Positions 12,343 to 24,122 of a DNA stretch of 64,000 nucleotides are shown one piece after another. Positions within the stretch are counted from its first letter, which is position 1. Each line of letters begins with the position of its first letter. The notes under the pieces were generated by a model. That model did not search any database and had not been told where the DNA came from. It saw only the letters and a program-made list of their open reading frames with translations. The translations under genes were made by a program, and so were the position numbers. Source of the DNA: Uloborus plumipes (taxonomy: Eukaryota; Arthropoda; Arachnida; Araneae; Uloboridae); NCBI GenBank assembly GCA_038373865.1, contig JAXGGA010004516.1:1-64000 (forward strand), read 5' to 3'.

Positions 12343-13719
12343 GTAACTTTGAAAAAACATAAATTAATTTTTATTTAGATACATCATTTTTTTCATCTAG
12401 ATATTGGTATTTTATGTGATGTAAATGTTTTTTTAAATGTGTTTAAAATTAGTAAATGTATAGACAAAAGTAACATATAAAAAATAAATACCTATTCTGC
12501 TGGATAGGCTTACAGGAGAGAGGAGTTTATGATAGTCCAATGTAATCAACTATCATCAGTAATGAAAACAGAGTGGTTCTGATTTTTACATTGATTTCTG
12601 AGTTAATTAGATTATATAACCAGTCTAATAGTATGAGAGCTCACTGAAATGAGTTTCTGCTCTGATACTTTTCAAATTTCCGCTCTGAACTTTTCAAATT
12701 TATATAAATTTTTATATATTAGAAGAGGTTTTAACTACAGTGGAGCCTCGATATTTGGAGGTACAGGAGATCAAGAAAAATATTTGACCTAACCAAAGTT
12801 CAGAGGTAAAACAGAACTACGTAGAATACTTTTCATGAGCCTTTTAGGATTCTTTTTGGAGCTCCTATGTCATTTGAGCCTCCCAATTGATTTTTCATGA
12901 TATTAAGGAGAAGGGAAATTTTGAGTTTTCTTCGAAATTTTTTAAAAATAAAGCTCTAATAATTTAAATTTCGTCACTAATTAATGATAGGGAGGGGTTG
13001 TTTCTCGGGGGTTTGGTTGGGTGCTCTTTCTTCATTACTTTTTGAAATTGAGAAGTCCCAAATACGCAGTTAAAGGCCATATTTGATTAAATATGTGAAA
13101 GGATGAGGTTCAGGAACTCTGTCATAGAATTCTTTGAAATTAAAATTTCAAAAATACACTACTAGGCTACTTTTTTCGACATAAATTAAAGTGCTAAGGT
13201 TCAGGATCTCCTGCCCTTTCCCTGGACCACTTTCCTACCTTCTTTTGATCGTTTCAATTATTAATAAAAAAAATTGTGTGGATAAGCCTCTCCAAATTTT
13301 TCTCTTCCATTTCAAATTCAGTGCCTTGATTTTCCGTAGTGAAATAATCATTTTTTCTAGCCTGATATATTTTATTCGTTTAAAATAAAAGTTTTTTCCT
13401 CAGCCGCAAACACTTTTAACATTTGAGACTTATGTGGTACCTTTTGATGAAACCTTTTCTTTCGTAATTATTTAGATAAAGTTTTGTTCACTTTCGTTTT
13501 AGATTCATTCAATAAGAACTACTAGTGTGACTATTCATTACAATAAAATTTCACGCATTGCATTTTATTAATTTATTTATTAAGTCTTTTAATCATATTT
13601 TGGGGGCTCGTGTGCTCTTCTCACTTAACTGTGGTTTTCATGTTATGTTTTGTTATGAAATTAGAAATGTAAATATGTTGTTGTAGCTTCTGCAAATGTA
13701 TCATGATTATTTTAACCCC
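12343..13719. other. Intron sequence with diverged repeat units
   Basis: At 12741 a motif CAGTGGAGCCTCGATATTTG resembles one end of a pogo-type MITE, with no partner found. From about 12840 to 13260 short phrases such as AGGATGAGGTTCAGGAACTC and GAAATTAAAATTTC recur. They resemble the roughly 120-bp units at 46100-46700. No exon is recognised. Confidence 0.35.
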
Positions 13720-14594
13720 TTAAGAGGACCCATCAGAGAGATTCCCGGGTTTCGACTTCCTATGTTATCCTACGGGGAAAAATATCTTCGCATTTCAAGG
13801 ATATCTTACCAGCAAATTAAGATTTTCGAATCTTTCTTTTTCGGACTTAATCTATGACGACAAATGCACGGTTTGATCTTTGCGGTTTTTCTTTAACATA
13901 GTTTATTTTTTTTTTAAATGAACTTAAAAGTTCAACGGAAAAAAAGTGAATTTTTAGACGAACCGTAAGGAATATTCGAATTTTTTAAAAGATAAAATCA
14001 TAGTGCGTGATCTCAGCTATCTAAAGAATGAAAAATATTCTCTGTAGCTTCATTAGAACAATAGATATAATTATAAAACTGAGCCTATTCCACATCACGA
14101 GTTAAAAATTTCCACCCCCTTTATCGAAGGCACGAGTAGCCTCCCCGCTGAGTGATGAATGACTGTGTTTCGCGGGAATGGTCGGGGGTAGGGGGACACT
14201 TGTGGGCTGACTTGTGGGTGGAATCGGATACCCTCGGAAGAACAAGTGTCCAAGAAGTTCCTCTTGTCTGAGTTACTTTATAAGTGCACTAGGTTTTTCG
14301 CTTTCTCTTCGGAGTAGTCGACGAAGATTTCTGTATCTGTGTTGATGTTAATGCTTTTTAAATAAGCAGTAATTAGCTGCAGTTTTTCTTGAACTATATT
14401 TACTAGTGATGTGCTGGATCAATAAAAATGTAGATTCGCGGACACGGATACGGACCATAATTTTTTTACCCAATTTAGTCACGGTCAAAGAGTAAAATTT
14501 GCTACGAAAAGTGTTGCCGTAGAGAAAATATAAAATGTGAAAAAAATATTTTTTGCATGCTCGTTTAGTAGAGATAACAGCAAAAGAATAAAGC

Positions 14595-16122
14595 CAGGGG
14601 TCTGGCCAGAGGAAATTCGGGTCCGTTAACGGACCCTTCACAAAAATACGATCAAGCAAAACGGACCCTTCACAAAAATACAATCGAGCAAAACGGACCC
14701 ATCACAAAAATACGATTAAGTAAACGGACTCTTCACAAAATGCTGATCAAACAAAACGGACATTTCACCCATTATCCATTCAAAAAGCAAATCTAATAAC
14801 TCATAGCCTATTTCTGTGTAAAAGCCCATAATTTTTTATCCTTTTCTGAAGTTAAAGAAGGAAATTGCTTATCCGCCACTTTTTTAGAAAAAAAAAAGTC
14901 GGCACACTTCCTGTCTGCTATGCTCCAGCTTCTTTTAAAGAAATGAACAACTTAAAAAAGGTAGTTGTTTTGCTTTAATAGTTCTGCTTGTTTGTTTTAT
15001 CATATGCAAATCAAAATGGCTTGCTGCGATTTTTCTGTTATAGATTTCTCTGGAAATTCAGAGTAAGGATTTTTCTCCCAGCTCTTGACTTAAACAAAAA
15101 GGAATTAACAACAATTGCAATTATCAGCGAAATGAACTTAGAACTGCAAACAGATAGTTGGGTTGGAGAAAAAATAGGATTGCTTCTGATAGTGGCCAGA
15201 TTTAAAATTATCGCCATCTGACATTTTTGGTGCGACTTTTTGAACTCATTTTGGCAGGAAATTATTATTATTATTCTTTTTTTTTCATTTGATGCTTGCA
15301 AGGGCAGTGTTTTGGTTATATTCAGGAATAATTTATGTACTTGTCATCTGTTAATATTGGAAGTCCGGTAGTATTGTTTGTTTTGCTATGTCTCCCTACA
15401 TTCGTTATTTTTCCGCCGAATTTTTTTGGCGAATATATCGGTGATTATTAAAGACATTCATCATATAAACCTGATGAAATGTAATTCTAAAATTATTTGA
15501 CTTTGCTAAATTATTTTATTTACCGTTTTTATACTTCTGACGTTTTCATTTTGAAAAATGCCTCTCGGCATCCGATATGACAATCGAATTTTACTTTTTT
15601 TTTCAAGCTAATTACTCTTTATTAGAAGGCAAATAAATGAAAATTCGCTTTATTTTTTGTTCAGATCATTATTTTATGATTTTTAAAGCAAAACTGTTCT
15701 TTTATGAATCTAAATGTTAAACAGTGGATGGATCGTTTCATTTTATTTTTCAATCAATTGTGTCAACAGATATTAATAATATGTTTATCATAGACTTTTA
15801 AAATGCCGTTTTAATTTTTTTTTAACCAAAATGAACTCGTTTATATGCCGTTTTTATGCGTTTGCTGCACTTTGAAAACTGCAATCTCTTTGCATCCGCT
15901 ACAGGAATCGGATTTTTCGCTTTTTTGATGTTTGACACGCTATTCTAAGAGGAAAATAAATGAAATTCACTTTTATTTTTTACTAAATTCAAAAAAAAAA
16001 AATATTTTTTTGCTTTTTTTTTTCAAAATTGTTTGATTTTCACAAAATTATTTGATTTTTCACAAAATTATTCAGTTTTTCACAAAAAACGGACCCTGTG
16101 AAAAATCCTGGACAGACCCCTG
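14595..16122. mobile_element. CAGGGGTCTG-ended TIR element with subterminal repeats
   Basis: The ends are CAGGGGTCTGGCCAG and CTGGACAGACCCCTG. A 5-bp AAAGC flanks both sides (14590-14594 and 16123-16127), while a clear 8-bp duplication is not seen. Next to the left end are four to five copies of a roughly 32-bp unit containing ACGGACCCTTCACAAAAATA (about 14615-14765). Next to the right end, shorter TTTTTCACAAAATTATT units lead to the same ACGGACCCT motif. No transposase is present. The termini look hAT-like but the target duplication does not settle the superfamily. Confidence 0.65.
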
Positions 16123-17690
16123 AAAGCTACTACACGCACTGAAACAGCTAGAAATTATTTTTCACGTTACATTTCGGCATAAATGTAGCGCTATCTAATT
16201 TTTTCCGACACTCTCCTACAAAAGAAATTACACAACCGGGAGCATCTTTACAAACGGTAAGTTGCGTCCAAGACAGTGATATCGAAAGAGACTTTGACCG
16301 CAAAATAGTAATAATAATAATGAAAGCTAAAAATGTTCCGGGAACACAGGAAAAGGTGAAAAGGCGTACATGGTGGGTGGAATAATAGAGCTAACCTTGA
16401 AATTTTCAAAATATTCTTTTTAATGAATATAAACGTTTTTTTTAAATTGTTTTTAGAGCAAGCAACGTTATGAGAAAAATTTTCGTTAGTAAAAACTATA
16501 CATAAAGAGAAAAGATTTAGAGGAAGAAAAACGGAAAAAAAATATATTTTAATTTTACATTTAGGCATTACATTTTAGAAAATTATAGCAATTGGCCCCT
16601 ATGACGAGAACGCTACTAATAACTCTAAATGTTTAGCAACAGAAAAATCAGATGAAGAATTTAATGTATTAAAAAAGCTCACGTCTCTAAAAGACTTCCA
16701 AAATATTTTTGGAGGCCAAATACGCGTTGTGAAATATGGTAAATTTTGCCAAGCCTGAACGTGTTCGTAGTTATAGAGCTTGAATGTGCCACCTTGCGGT
16801 GAGTTAAGATTAGAGATGTAAAATTTCCGGAAATTTTGAAGCGATGGAAAAAAACCGGTTTTTCTTCCATTTTTTTGCGGAAAAATTGGAACAAAATGAA
16901 AAATTGACTTTTTTATGATTAAAAAAAGCGTTTTTTTAATAGTTTTTTTTTTTGGACCATTTAAAAGGTTAATCATTAAAAATATATGCAATCAACACAT
17001 ATTATTTTTCCTGATGACAGAAATACGCATAATTAGGTAGGTTTTAATAGGAAAAAAATAGCCTTTCTGTTTTATGACTCAAAGCTTTCTTGGTCAAACC
17101 CCACAAATGAATCATATCGTCATTTCACTGTTAATATTGCTTACAATTAAGTTTTCTATTTTAAACTGTCTTTAAAACTTAAAATAATAAGTAGATACTT
17201 TCAAACATCAATAATAGTGTTTGAAAGAAAAATCAGAATGATTTTTCTCGCTTGCAATATAACCACACTTTCTAAAAATGAAAACTATTGAGTTCTGGTT
17301 TTTCCCCACACAATCTAAATCCAAATAAAAATTAAATGACTTTTTTTAACCTTTCTAATGGAAAACTATAAACTGTGTAATGGTTTCTAAACCTGAACAA
17401 AATTTAAACTGGAGTTTCAACTTACTGCACTGCTTTGCTAAGCACAGCAGTCGTACCCCTACTTTTCAACAAAACCAGAGCAATTAACCAGAGGTTGCTC
17501 TCTGTTTCGTATGTGTTATTAATAAAATGTTTTGTAGTCATTTGTGATTGGTAACTTTTTTTTTAATCTGCTGAATAAAAAGTCATCACAACAAAATATA
17601 TGGAAGCGCAGCTCTTTAAAATTCAATATCTCTGTTTGAGCGCAATTGCAGATTCTACTATGTGCTCAGCAGGCACGGCAATATACATTT
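16123..17690. other. AT-rich sequence, nothing recognised
   Basis: Reading frames here (for example minus strand 16248-16568 and 16599-16991) are low-complexity Phe/Lys/Asn translations of AT-rich DNA with no family match. No repeat boundary was recognised. Confidence 0.5.
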
Positions 17691-19145
17691 AGTTGGCAAA
17701 TTTTGCACAAAAGCTAACTATCACCAAAAACAACTTTTGGCAACTATTAGAAGTTGATCTGAAAAACTTTTTATTTTTCGCCCCACCCAAGTGCGTATCC
17801 GTAAAAATTCAAGAAATGGCAAAAAATAAAGTTTCGTTTTTAACAAAAATAATTATCTTCTTATCGCTGCTACAAGAGCTTGAGTCTTTTCTTATGTGTT
17901 ATTTTTAAGCTCTTGAAACAGAAGTTTGGATGATAATGTCACTTGGCAAGGTGTCATTAATATTTTAAATTCAAAAAGAGCATTGTTTCCTTTTTCAAAA
18001 AATAAAAATAAAAATAATTAATAAATGAGATAAATAATAAATAAAACAGTTAATATGGTGTGTACGTGATAAAAGATATGAATAATGGGACTGCAAAGCC
18101 ATTATTCTAAAAAGCAATAACGGAAGTTTTCGATAGAGTTGAATATTACAATTATTTCCGCCATGTAAATGATAACGATAGTAGTTGAAAATCCATTCTT
18201 TATACTGCCGAGGATGTGTCTATATATTCAGCCTATGATTGCAATTTGCCCATAAACAAAAATGATGAAAAATGGGAAAATGCTTTTTATGACCTTGAAG
18301 CATTAATGATCTACAACCTTGACAAGTAACATGTCATCCGAAATTTTGTTTCAAGAGCTAAAAAATAATACATAAGAAAAGACTCAAGCTCTTACAGTAG
18401 CGATAAGAGGATAATTATTTTTGTTAAAAACGAAACTTTATTTTTTGCCATTTCTTGAGTTTCTACGGATGCGCACACAAAAACTAAAGTTCAAAAATAT
18501 CTAAAAAAGGGTTTTTTCATCAGAACATAAGTGCAATAGTTCCTGTAAATTTTAATAGAACAAATTGACATCAACTTTTGAGGTCTATGTATTTTTTTGA
18601 TTTCACGTTGAATGACACACACATTTTTGATCTGCAACATCCCCTTAAAACTGGTTTGTCTCAAAAATAAAAATAACGTATTTTAGTTAAGAAAAGTGTG
18701 TTCTTTCCAATTATCTAAAGAAAATTGAAATTCAAGATGACCCTTTTGAGATATTGCCCCTTGAAATTGAGACAAAATTGAGAAAAAAGAAATTTGACTG
18801 GAATTTCAACTCGCATAATTCAGCAATTATTTGAGCTATCAAGAGCCTTTCGGACGAACTATCAGGCTACAAACGAGGAAAGAATTAGCTTCAGAAAGTC
18901 ATTCTCTCAGCAGATACAAACTGATAACGTATGGTCAAAATTTGCCAAAATACGATTTTTTACCAACTTTGGCTGCAAATTGCAAACAATCTACAGTGAA
19001 TGGAGCTTTTATTACACAAGTAGGCTATTCTACCCTAAACAGTGATCAGAATCACCAAATTTGAGCCTGATAATCGTCTTAGGTCGCGAGCAATAAAGGC
19101 ACAAACTTGACGATTTGGTCATTTTTTTTCAAGACACGAAAAAGA

Positions 19146-19351
19146 TGTGAAGATATTGAACTAAATTTTTATTGAAAAGGTCCGAAACGTTAAAATGGTT
19201 GATACAAATTAGCGACAAACGCTACAGGAACGAATCCATTAAATCAACTAAGCAATTAGTAGAAGTTGCCAAAACATAATAAGCAAAAGTTAAGTGTTGG
19301 CAACTAACAAAACAAAATATTACTAGAGCCTACAGAATTAACAATTCAACA
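19146..19351 (-). repeat. copia 3-prime LTR
   Basis: It is 206 bp, with TG...CA ends on the plus strand (TGTGAAGATATT to AATTCAACA). It matches the other LTR at every position compared by eye. On the element strand it begins TGTTGAATTG, just after a GGAGGGAG purine tract. Confidence 0.95.
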
Positions 19352-19455
19352 CTCCCTCCAATTCTGTTGGCGGTAGAATTCTGTTGGCGACTGAACTCAC
19401 AAAACAAAAATCTAAATGAATGAAACATAATAATAAAAGTCTATAAAAGTACACA

Positions 19456-22434
19456 TCAGTCTTTAAGAGTGTCCATGTCTTTCACGTTTAGTAAATCTCT
19501 GAATTTTTTAAATTTCACTCTGTTAAGCGCTTTCGTAAAAATATCTGCTAACTGATCCTCAGATTTTATATATCTAACGATTACAGACTTATCCTCATAC
19601 TTTTTACGAATAAAGTGATAGTGTACGTCGATGTGTTTTGTACGCTTGGGAAATACAGGATTTTTAATCAGCTTGATAGCACTCTGATTATCAACTAGGA
19701 GTGTTACACTCTTTTCACATAGTTCGCTTTCATTTATGTCTTGTAAAAGTTGACGTAGCCATAAAACTTCCCACCTTTTCTGCGCTGCAATAGCTAGTAA
19801 GACTCTTATGGTATCAACCCTTGAAGTTGCCGAGAAAGTTTCACTGAAATCTACTCCCTCCTTTTGGGAGAACCCCTTAGCACAAAGCCTTGCTTTAAAT
19901 TTCTCTACTTTTCCATTTGGGAGATACTTTACTTTAAATACCCACTTGGATCTGATTGCGTTTCCTGTTGCTGGTACAGGTACAATATCCCACGTTTCAT
20001 TTTTATTAAGCGAATTTAATTCATCTCTTATAGCAGCTTCCCAATTTTTTGCTTGAGGCGAACTCATTGCTTCTTCATATGTGTTGGGCGTGATAATATC
20101 AGCTAGATTGGCTTCATAACGAATCAGAGCTTTTAGGTCATTTCTTGGACGAAGAACGTAATGATCGTTATCTATTGAGTTCGCAGGATCACTAGGTAAC
20201 TCAGCTTCTTTATCCACAGATTCGTTCTCTTTGCCATTGTCATCAACTAAGTCATTTTCATCAGTAAACAGAAATTTTGATGGTGGACAAGATATTCTCA
20301 ATTCTTCATTTTCCTCACGGAAGGTAACGTTTCTTGATACTTTGATCCTTTTAGTGACTGGATCGAAAAGACGATAATTCGTTGACTCTTTCTCATATCC
20401 AACAAAAATCATTCTTTTGCTTTTTGGTTCTAATTTCTTCCGTAGAGTATCAGGGACATGCATGTAAGCTTCTGAACCAAATATTTTTAAATGATTAAGT
20501 GAAGCCGATTTTCCAGTCCAAAGTTCATAAGGGGTTGAATTGGGAGCTTGAGTAGTCGGCGTTCTGTTCGCAATATAAGTAGCTGTGCACACCGCCTCAG
20601 CCCATAAAGCCAGCGACAACCTTTTAGAGTATATCATACTTCGAGCACTTTCTACTATTGTCCGCATATCTCTCTCACTTCTTCCGTTTTGCTGCGGAGT
20701 GTAAGATGCTGTAGTTTCTAATTGAATACCTTTCTTGCTCAAAAAGTCAGAAAAATTCAAATTGATGTACTCGCTTCCATTGTCAACTCTGAGAGCCTCG
20801 ACTTTGTGATCAAATTTATTTTCACATAGTGCAACAAATTTCTTGAATGCTTCCAGAGCATCACTTTTATGTTTGAGAAAATAAACTGTTCTGAATCCAC
20901 TGTAATCATCTTTCATTAAAATGAAATAATTTGCGCCTCCGAAGGACTGTACAGACATAGGACCACAGACATCACAATATATCAGCTCACCTGCTCTAGT
21001 AGCTTTGTAATTTCTAGATTTAAATGGCAATCTGTGCTGCTTACCATATTGACATCCCTCGCAGAAGAATTCATCTTTGTTTGAAAAATCTATCTTTTCG
21101 ATTAATCCTTTGTTACTCAATTCAGAAAGAGCCTTTAAATTTATATGTCCTAAACGTTCGTGCCATATTTTTAAGTTATTCTTGTGAGAAAAGTTCACTT
21201 CAGGCGAAACAATAGTTTTAAATTTCACGTGATATAAATTGTTTGCAGAACGAACTGCTGTCCCAACTAACTCATCCTTATGATTGTAGATATCAGCATG
21301 ATCATCAAATTTAATTATTTTCATACCTTTGCTTGTTATAACACCTTCAGAAATAAGATTTTTCTTCAAATCTGGAACATATAGAACACCAGTTATTTCT
21401 CCATCTTGCCAATATCCGTTTACAAATCTTTTGATCTTTATGTTTCCCTTTCCTTTGATCGGCATTTCTGAATTGTCTCCTAGGCGAATGAAGGAATTAC
21501 CATTGGATTCGCTAAAACTATCAAAATAATGCAGATTGTAGGTCACGTGACAAGATGCACCACTGTCGAGAATCCACGGTTCACTGTCTTCGATAGTTTT
21601 TCTTATTTCAATATTGAATACACTGTAGTTTGACGAACTTTCATCTATTTCTGGAGCGCCATTTTCTTTTTCGAGAGACCCAGTAGGACATTCACGAGCA
21701 TAATGTCTTTTTTTGTGGCAAGAATAGCATGTTATTTTGGTTTTATCCACCCTAATACTTTGATTTTTATATTTCTTCTTATTCTCGGGATCACTGGTCT
21801 GCAATTTTGGCGTAAATTTAGACCTATTTGACGCCAAAAACGCAGATTCACTCTGCTCAGATTGTAACAAAGAAGTTTCTTCGTCGATAAGTCTCGCAGT
21901 TAGATTTGACAAGTTTTGTTTGCTTTCATCAACAGACAACCAAGCTTGTCTAAAATTTCTGTACTTCAGAGGCAATGTGCCAAGAATTTTAGTAATTATG
22001 GCAGCATCACTAATACTTTCTCCAACATCTTTGATTTGATGAGCAAGATTTTCTATCTTTGCAATATATTGCACAACAGTTTCATTGCACTCCATTTTCA
22101 ATTGATGAAATTTATCAAGTAACAGCATTTTATTAAAGTCCGACTTTAATTTAAAAATAGAGTCCAGTTTCTTAAGCATTTCATATGATGAAGTACAGTT
22201 TTCTATAAGCGTTACTTGAGATAACTCCATAGCCGATGATATCGTGAACATCGCTACTGCATCGTCCTTTTCCCATCGTTCTATTTTCGCATCGTCAGAA
22301 CTTGGCTTACTTTTAGTCCCATTGGCGATCGAAAATATACCTTTTGCTTTAAGAGCGCAATTGATTTGAAATTTCCACTGTGAATAATTTTTTCCACTAA
22401 ATTTGCTAACAGCAGAAATGTCAATGCCAGCCAT
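19456..22434 (-). CDS. copia-type Gag-Pol polyprotein with internal in-frame deletion
   Basis: The 992-residue frame contains, in order: a Gag region; a CCHC knuckle (C236, C239, H244, C249); an aspartic protease motif WILDSGASCH (DSG at 290-292); the integrase HHCC set (H425, H430, C458, C461); the integrase catalytic triad D488, D551, E587 with 35 residues between the last two; the start of RT (KWVFKVKYLPNGKVEKFKARL, residues 830-850); and the end of RNase H (TLLVDNQSAIKLIKN, KHIDVHYHFIRKK, LADIFTKAL). Residue 890 (KRWEV) joins directly to 891 (LWLRQLLQ), at about 19764/19765. Everything usually between, including the RT catalytic Asp residues and the YVDD box, is absent, although the frame is kept. 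Typical copia polyproteins are about 1400 residues. Protease and integrase look intact. Confidence 0.95.
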   Translation of the reverse strand: MAGIDISAVSKFSGKNYSQWKFQINCALKAKGIFSIANGTKSKPSSDDAKIERWEKDDAVAMFTISSAMELSQVTLIENCTSSYEMLKKLDSIFKLKSDFNKMLLLDKFHQLKMECNETVVQYIAKIENLAHQIKDVGESISDAAIITKILGTLPLKYRNFRQAWLSVDESKQNLSNLTARLIDEETSLLQSEQSESAFLASNRSKFTPKLQTSDPENKKKYKNQSIRVDKTKITCYSCHKKRHYARECPTGSLEKENGAPEIDESSSNYSVFNIEIRKTIEDSEPWILDSGASCHVTYNLHYFDSFSESNGNSFIRLGDNSEMPIKGKGNIKIKRFVNGYWQDGEITGVLYVPDLKKNLISEGVITSKGMKIIKFDDHADIYNHKDELVGTAVRSANNLYHVKFKTIVSPEVNFSHKNNLKIWHERLGHINLKALSELSNKGLIEKIDFSNKDEFFCEGCQYGKQHRLPFKSRNYKATRAGELIYCDVCGPMSVQSFGGANYFILMKDDYSGFRTVYFLKHKSDALEAFKKFVALCENKFDHKVEALRVDNGSEYINLNFSDFLSKKGIQLETTASYTPQQNGRSERDMRTIVESARSMIYSKRLSLALWAEAVCTATYIANRTPTTQAPNSTPYELWTGKSASLNHLKIFGSEAYMHVPDTLRKKLEPKSKRMIFVGYEKESTNYRLFDPVTKRIKVSRNVTFREENEELRISCPPSKFLFTDENDLVDDNGKENESVDKEAELPSDPANSIDNDHYVLRPRNDLKALIRYEANLADIITPNTYEEAMSSPQAKNWEAAIRDELNSLNKNETWDIVPVPATGNAIRSKWVFKVKYLPNGKVEKFKARLCAKGFSQKEGVDFSETFSATSRVDTIRVLLAIAAQKRWEVLWLRQLLQDINESELCEKSVTLLVDNQSAIKLIKNPVFPKRTKHIDVHYHFIRKKYEDKSVIVRYIKSEDQLADIFTKALNRVKFKKFRDLLNVKDMDTLKD

Positions 22435-22563
22435 TATAATTGCGTTACTTTTAACTCTTCAAATGACTTCGAATTCAATGTATTTCAAAAGATAAAAATA
22501 TAGCATACCAAATCCACTCACATTCAATAAACGCAGTTCGGAGCGTGAACTGGTCCCGTAACC

Positions 22564-22769
22564 TGTGAAGATATTGAACTAAATTTTTATTGAAAAGGTC
22601 CGAAACGTTAAAATGGTTGATACAAATTAGCGACAAACGCTACAGGAACGAATCCATTAAATCAACTAAGCAATTAGTAGAAGTTGCCAAAACATAATAA
22701 GCAAAAGTTAAGTGTTGGCAACTAACAAAACAAAATATTACTAGAGCCTACAGAATTAACAATTCAACA
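22564..22769 (-). repeat. copia 5-prime LTR
   Basis: It is 206 bp, the same as the LTR at 19146-19351 by eye. As the upstream LTR on the element strand it would carry the promoter. The predicted primer-binding region lies immediately inside it (22563 downward). Confidence 0.95.
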
Positions 22770-22938
22770 AAAGAGGCCTTTATAAAATAATTTTTACTGG
22801 CTGAACCATAAGGTTTATGGAGCTATAATTTGGTATGGTTTCATGCAAGTCTTATATGTAAATCCAAATAAATTTTCATCTAAATCGAATGGGGTCGAGT
22901 GGGGATGCCTCGTACACTTGACATGGAATGACCCAAAT

Positions 22939-23357
22939 TTGTTTACAATTGCTTCATTCATTAACTGTATTCTATGTATGAGTCAAAAAAAAAAAAAAAA
23001 CTCCACTTACAAAATCAATGCAGGGTAAAAGTTAGCCATTTGCCTACGTCCTTTCTACGTTGCAAATTCATGAATGTGAAGTTCAGTGTAACTATCTTTT
23101 AAATATCCCATATTAGAATGTTAAACTCACACCTTTGGCCAGGAACATTTCATTGTGATCCCTACTATGAATATTCATAGACTCATAATATTGCAATTTA
23201 TTTTGAATCATTTGAAAACTTAGATTGCGAACCACGTCATTTTGCAATTCCAAGTTTTTGGTCTAGGGATAACAATACATAGGAGTAAAAAGTCATTTTT
23301 ATAATTGTAAGAAAAAGTTTGAGACTTTTTTAGGTAAAGCAATACTTACGAAAAAAA
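22939..23357. other. AT-rich sequence, nothing recognised
   Basis: An A-run occurs at about 22986-23000. No gene or repeat boundary was seen between the end of repeat copy B and the pogo-like MITE. Confidence 0.5.
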
Positions 23358-23359
23358 TA

Positions 23360-24122
23360 CAGTAATACCTCCTTTGAGGTACACCTCCAAATAATGGACA
23401 CTTTTATTTAACGGACACTTTTTCTGGTCCCAGTCCCTTTTAATAGGGAATTCCATTTATTTATCCCTCAATAACGGGCAATTTATATAAGAGACAGTTA
23501 CAGAGAAAAATTACAAAAGTTAATGCATAAATACAATAGAAATACTGAATTTATCGAAGAACAAGGTTCTTTTTTTGACAAAAAAATTGACTGGTAAAAG
23601 TTTGACTTGACATTGACATGTAAAGAAACAAATATGTATTTTAAAAATTCATACTGAGATTTTTCAGTCATTTTTTTCTTATTTATTTCTTTAGCAATGT
23701 GTTCAGCTCCGAATAGTAGTGACAATGAGTCAGAAAACTTGGTACGAAATCATGCTGTTATTTATGCTTATTGCATTGTAAATTACATGACATGAAGCGA
23801 ATTTCTGTAAAAAAATAACTTCAAATTAATTTCTATAAATTACAAAACTTTGATTCTGCCTAATTTTTCATTAAATTTAATTTTCAAAGCAATATATTTT
23901 TTAATTTGAATAATTTTGAATTTTTCTCATTTGTATGAAACATTTTCAGTAAGACTTAAATGTTGATAGTTTGCCTTTATTATGATGTTATACTATGTTG
24001 AGTATACGGTGGTATCAAAAATGATGAAAGCATCGATTCATAAACCTGCGAATAAGGGCCACTTCTATTTAAGGGACCAAAAATTCAGTCTTCTTAGTGT
24101 CCTTTATTGAGAGGTTTTATTG
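23360..24122. mobile_element. pogo/Tigger-like MITE, about 760 bp
   Basis: The left end is TA|CAGTAATACCTCC followed by AATGGACAC blocks. The right end, inverted, reads CAATAAAACCTCTCAATAAAGG followed by ACAC and GGTCCCTTAAATAGAAGTGG blocks that pair with the left. The right TA appears mutated to CA. Such CAGTAATACCTC-type ends and TA targets are typical of pogo-group elements. No transposase is present. Confidence 0.6.

Larger units (their letters stand above)
19146..22769 (-). mobile_element. Ty1/copia LTR retrotransposon, RT-deleted
   Basis: Two 206-bp LTRs, identical by eye, flank one long frame. The 5-bp target duplication is AAAGA (19141-19145 and 22770-22774), and the empty site survives in repeat copy A near 3550. 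In element orientation the 5-prime LTR is 22564-22769. It is followed at once by GGTTACGGGACCAGTTCACG, which resembles the internal initiator-tRNA-Met priming site described for Drosophila copia. A purine tract GGAGGGAG precedes the 3-prime LTR. Identical LTRs and an open frame point to recent insertion. The polyprotein lacks most of the RT, so the copy must have moved with help from another element. Confidence 0.96.
17791..22938 (-). repeat. Unclassified interspersed repeat, copy B, split by copia
   Basis: Read on the minus strand, the copy starts with GGGTCATTCCATGTCAAG near 22938 and runs to 22770. It is interrupted by the copia element and resumes at 19140 down to about 18495, matching copy A at 3388-4215. 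Beyond this, 17791-17960 and 18310-18480 are inverted copies of each other (both contain AAGAAATGGCAAAAAATAAA), so the repeat has an internal foldback. No transposase or polymerase motif was seen. Confidence 0.62.

Noticed and set aside
16248..16991. Two minus-strand frames of 106 and 130 codons
   Set aside because: Phe/Lys/Asn-rich translations of AT-rich DNA without motifs, start context or splice signals.
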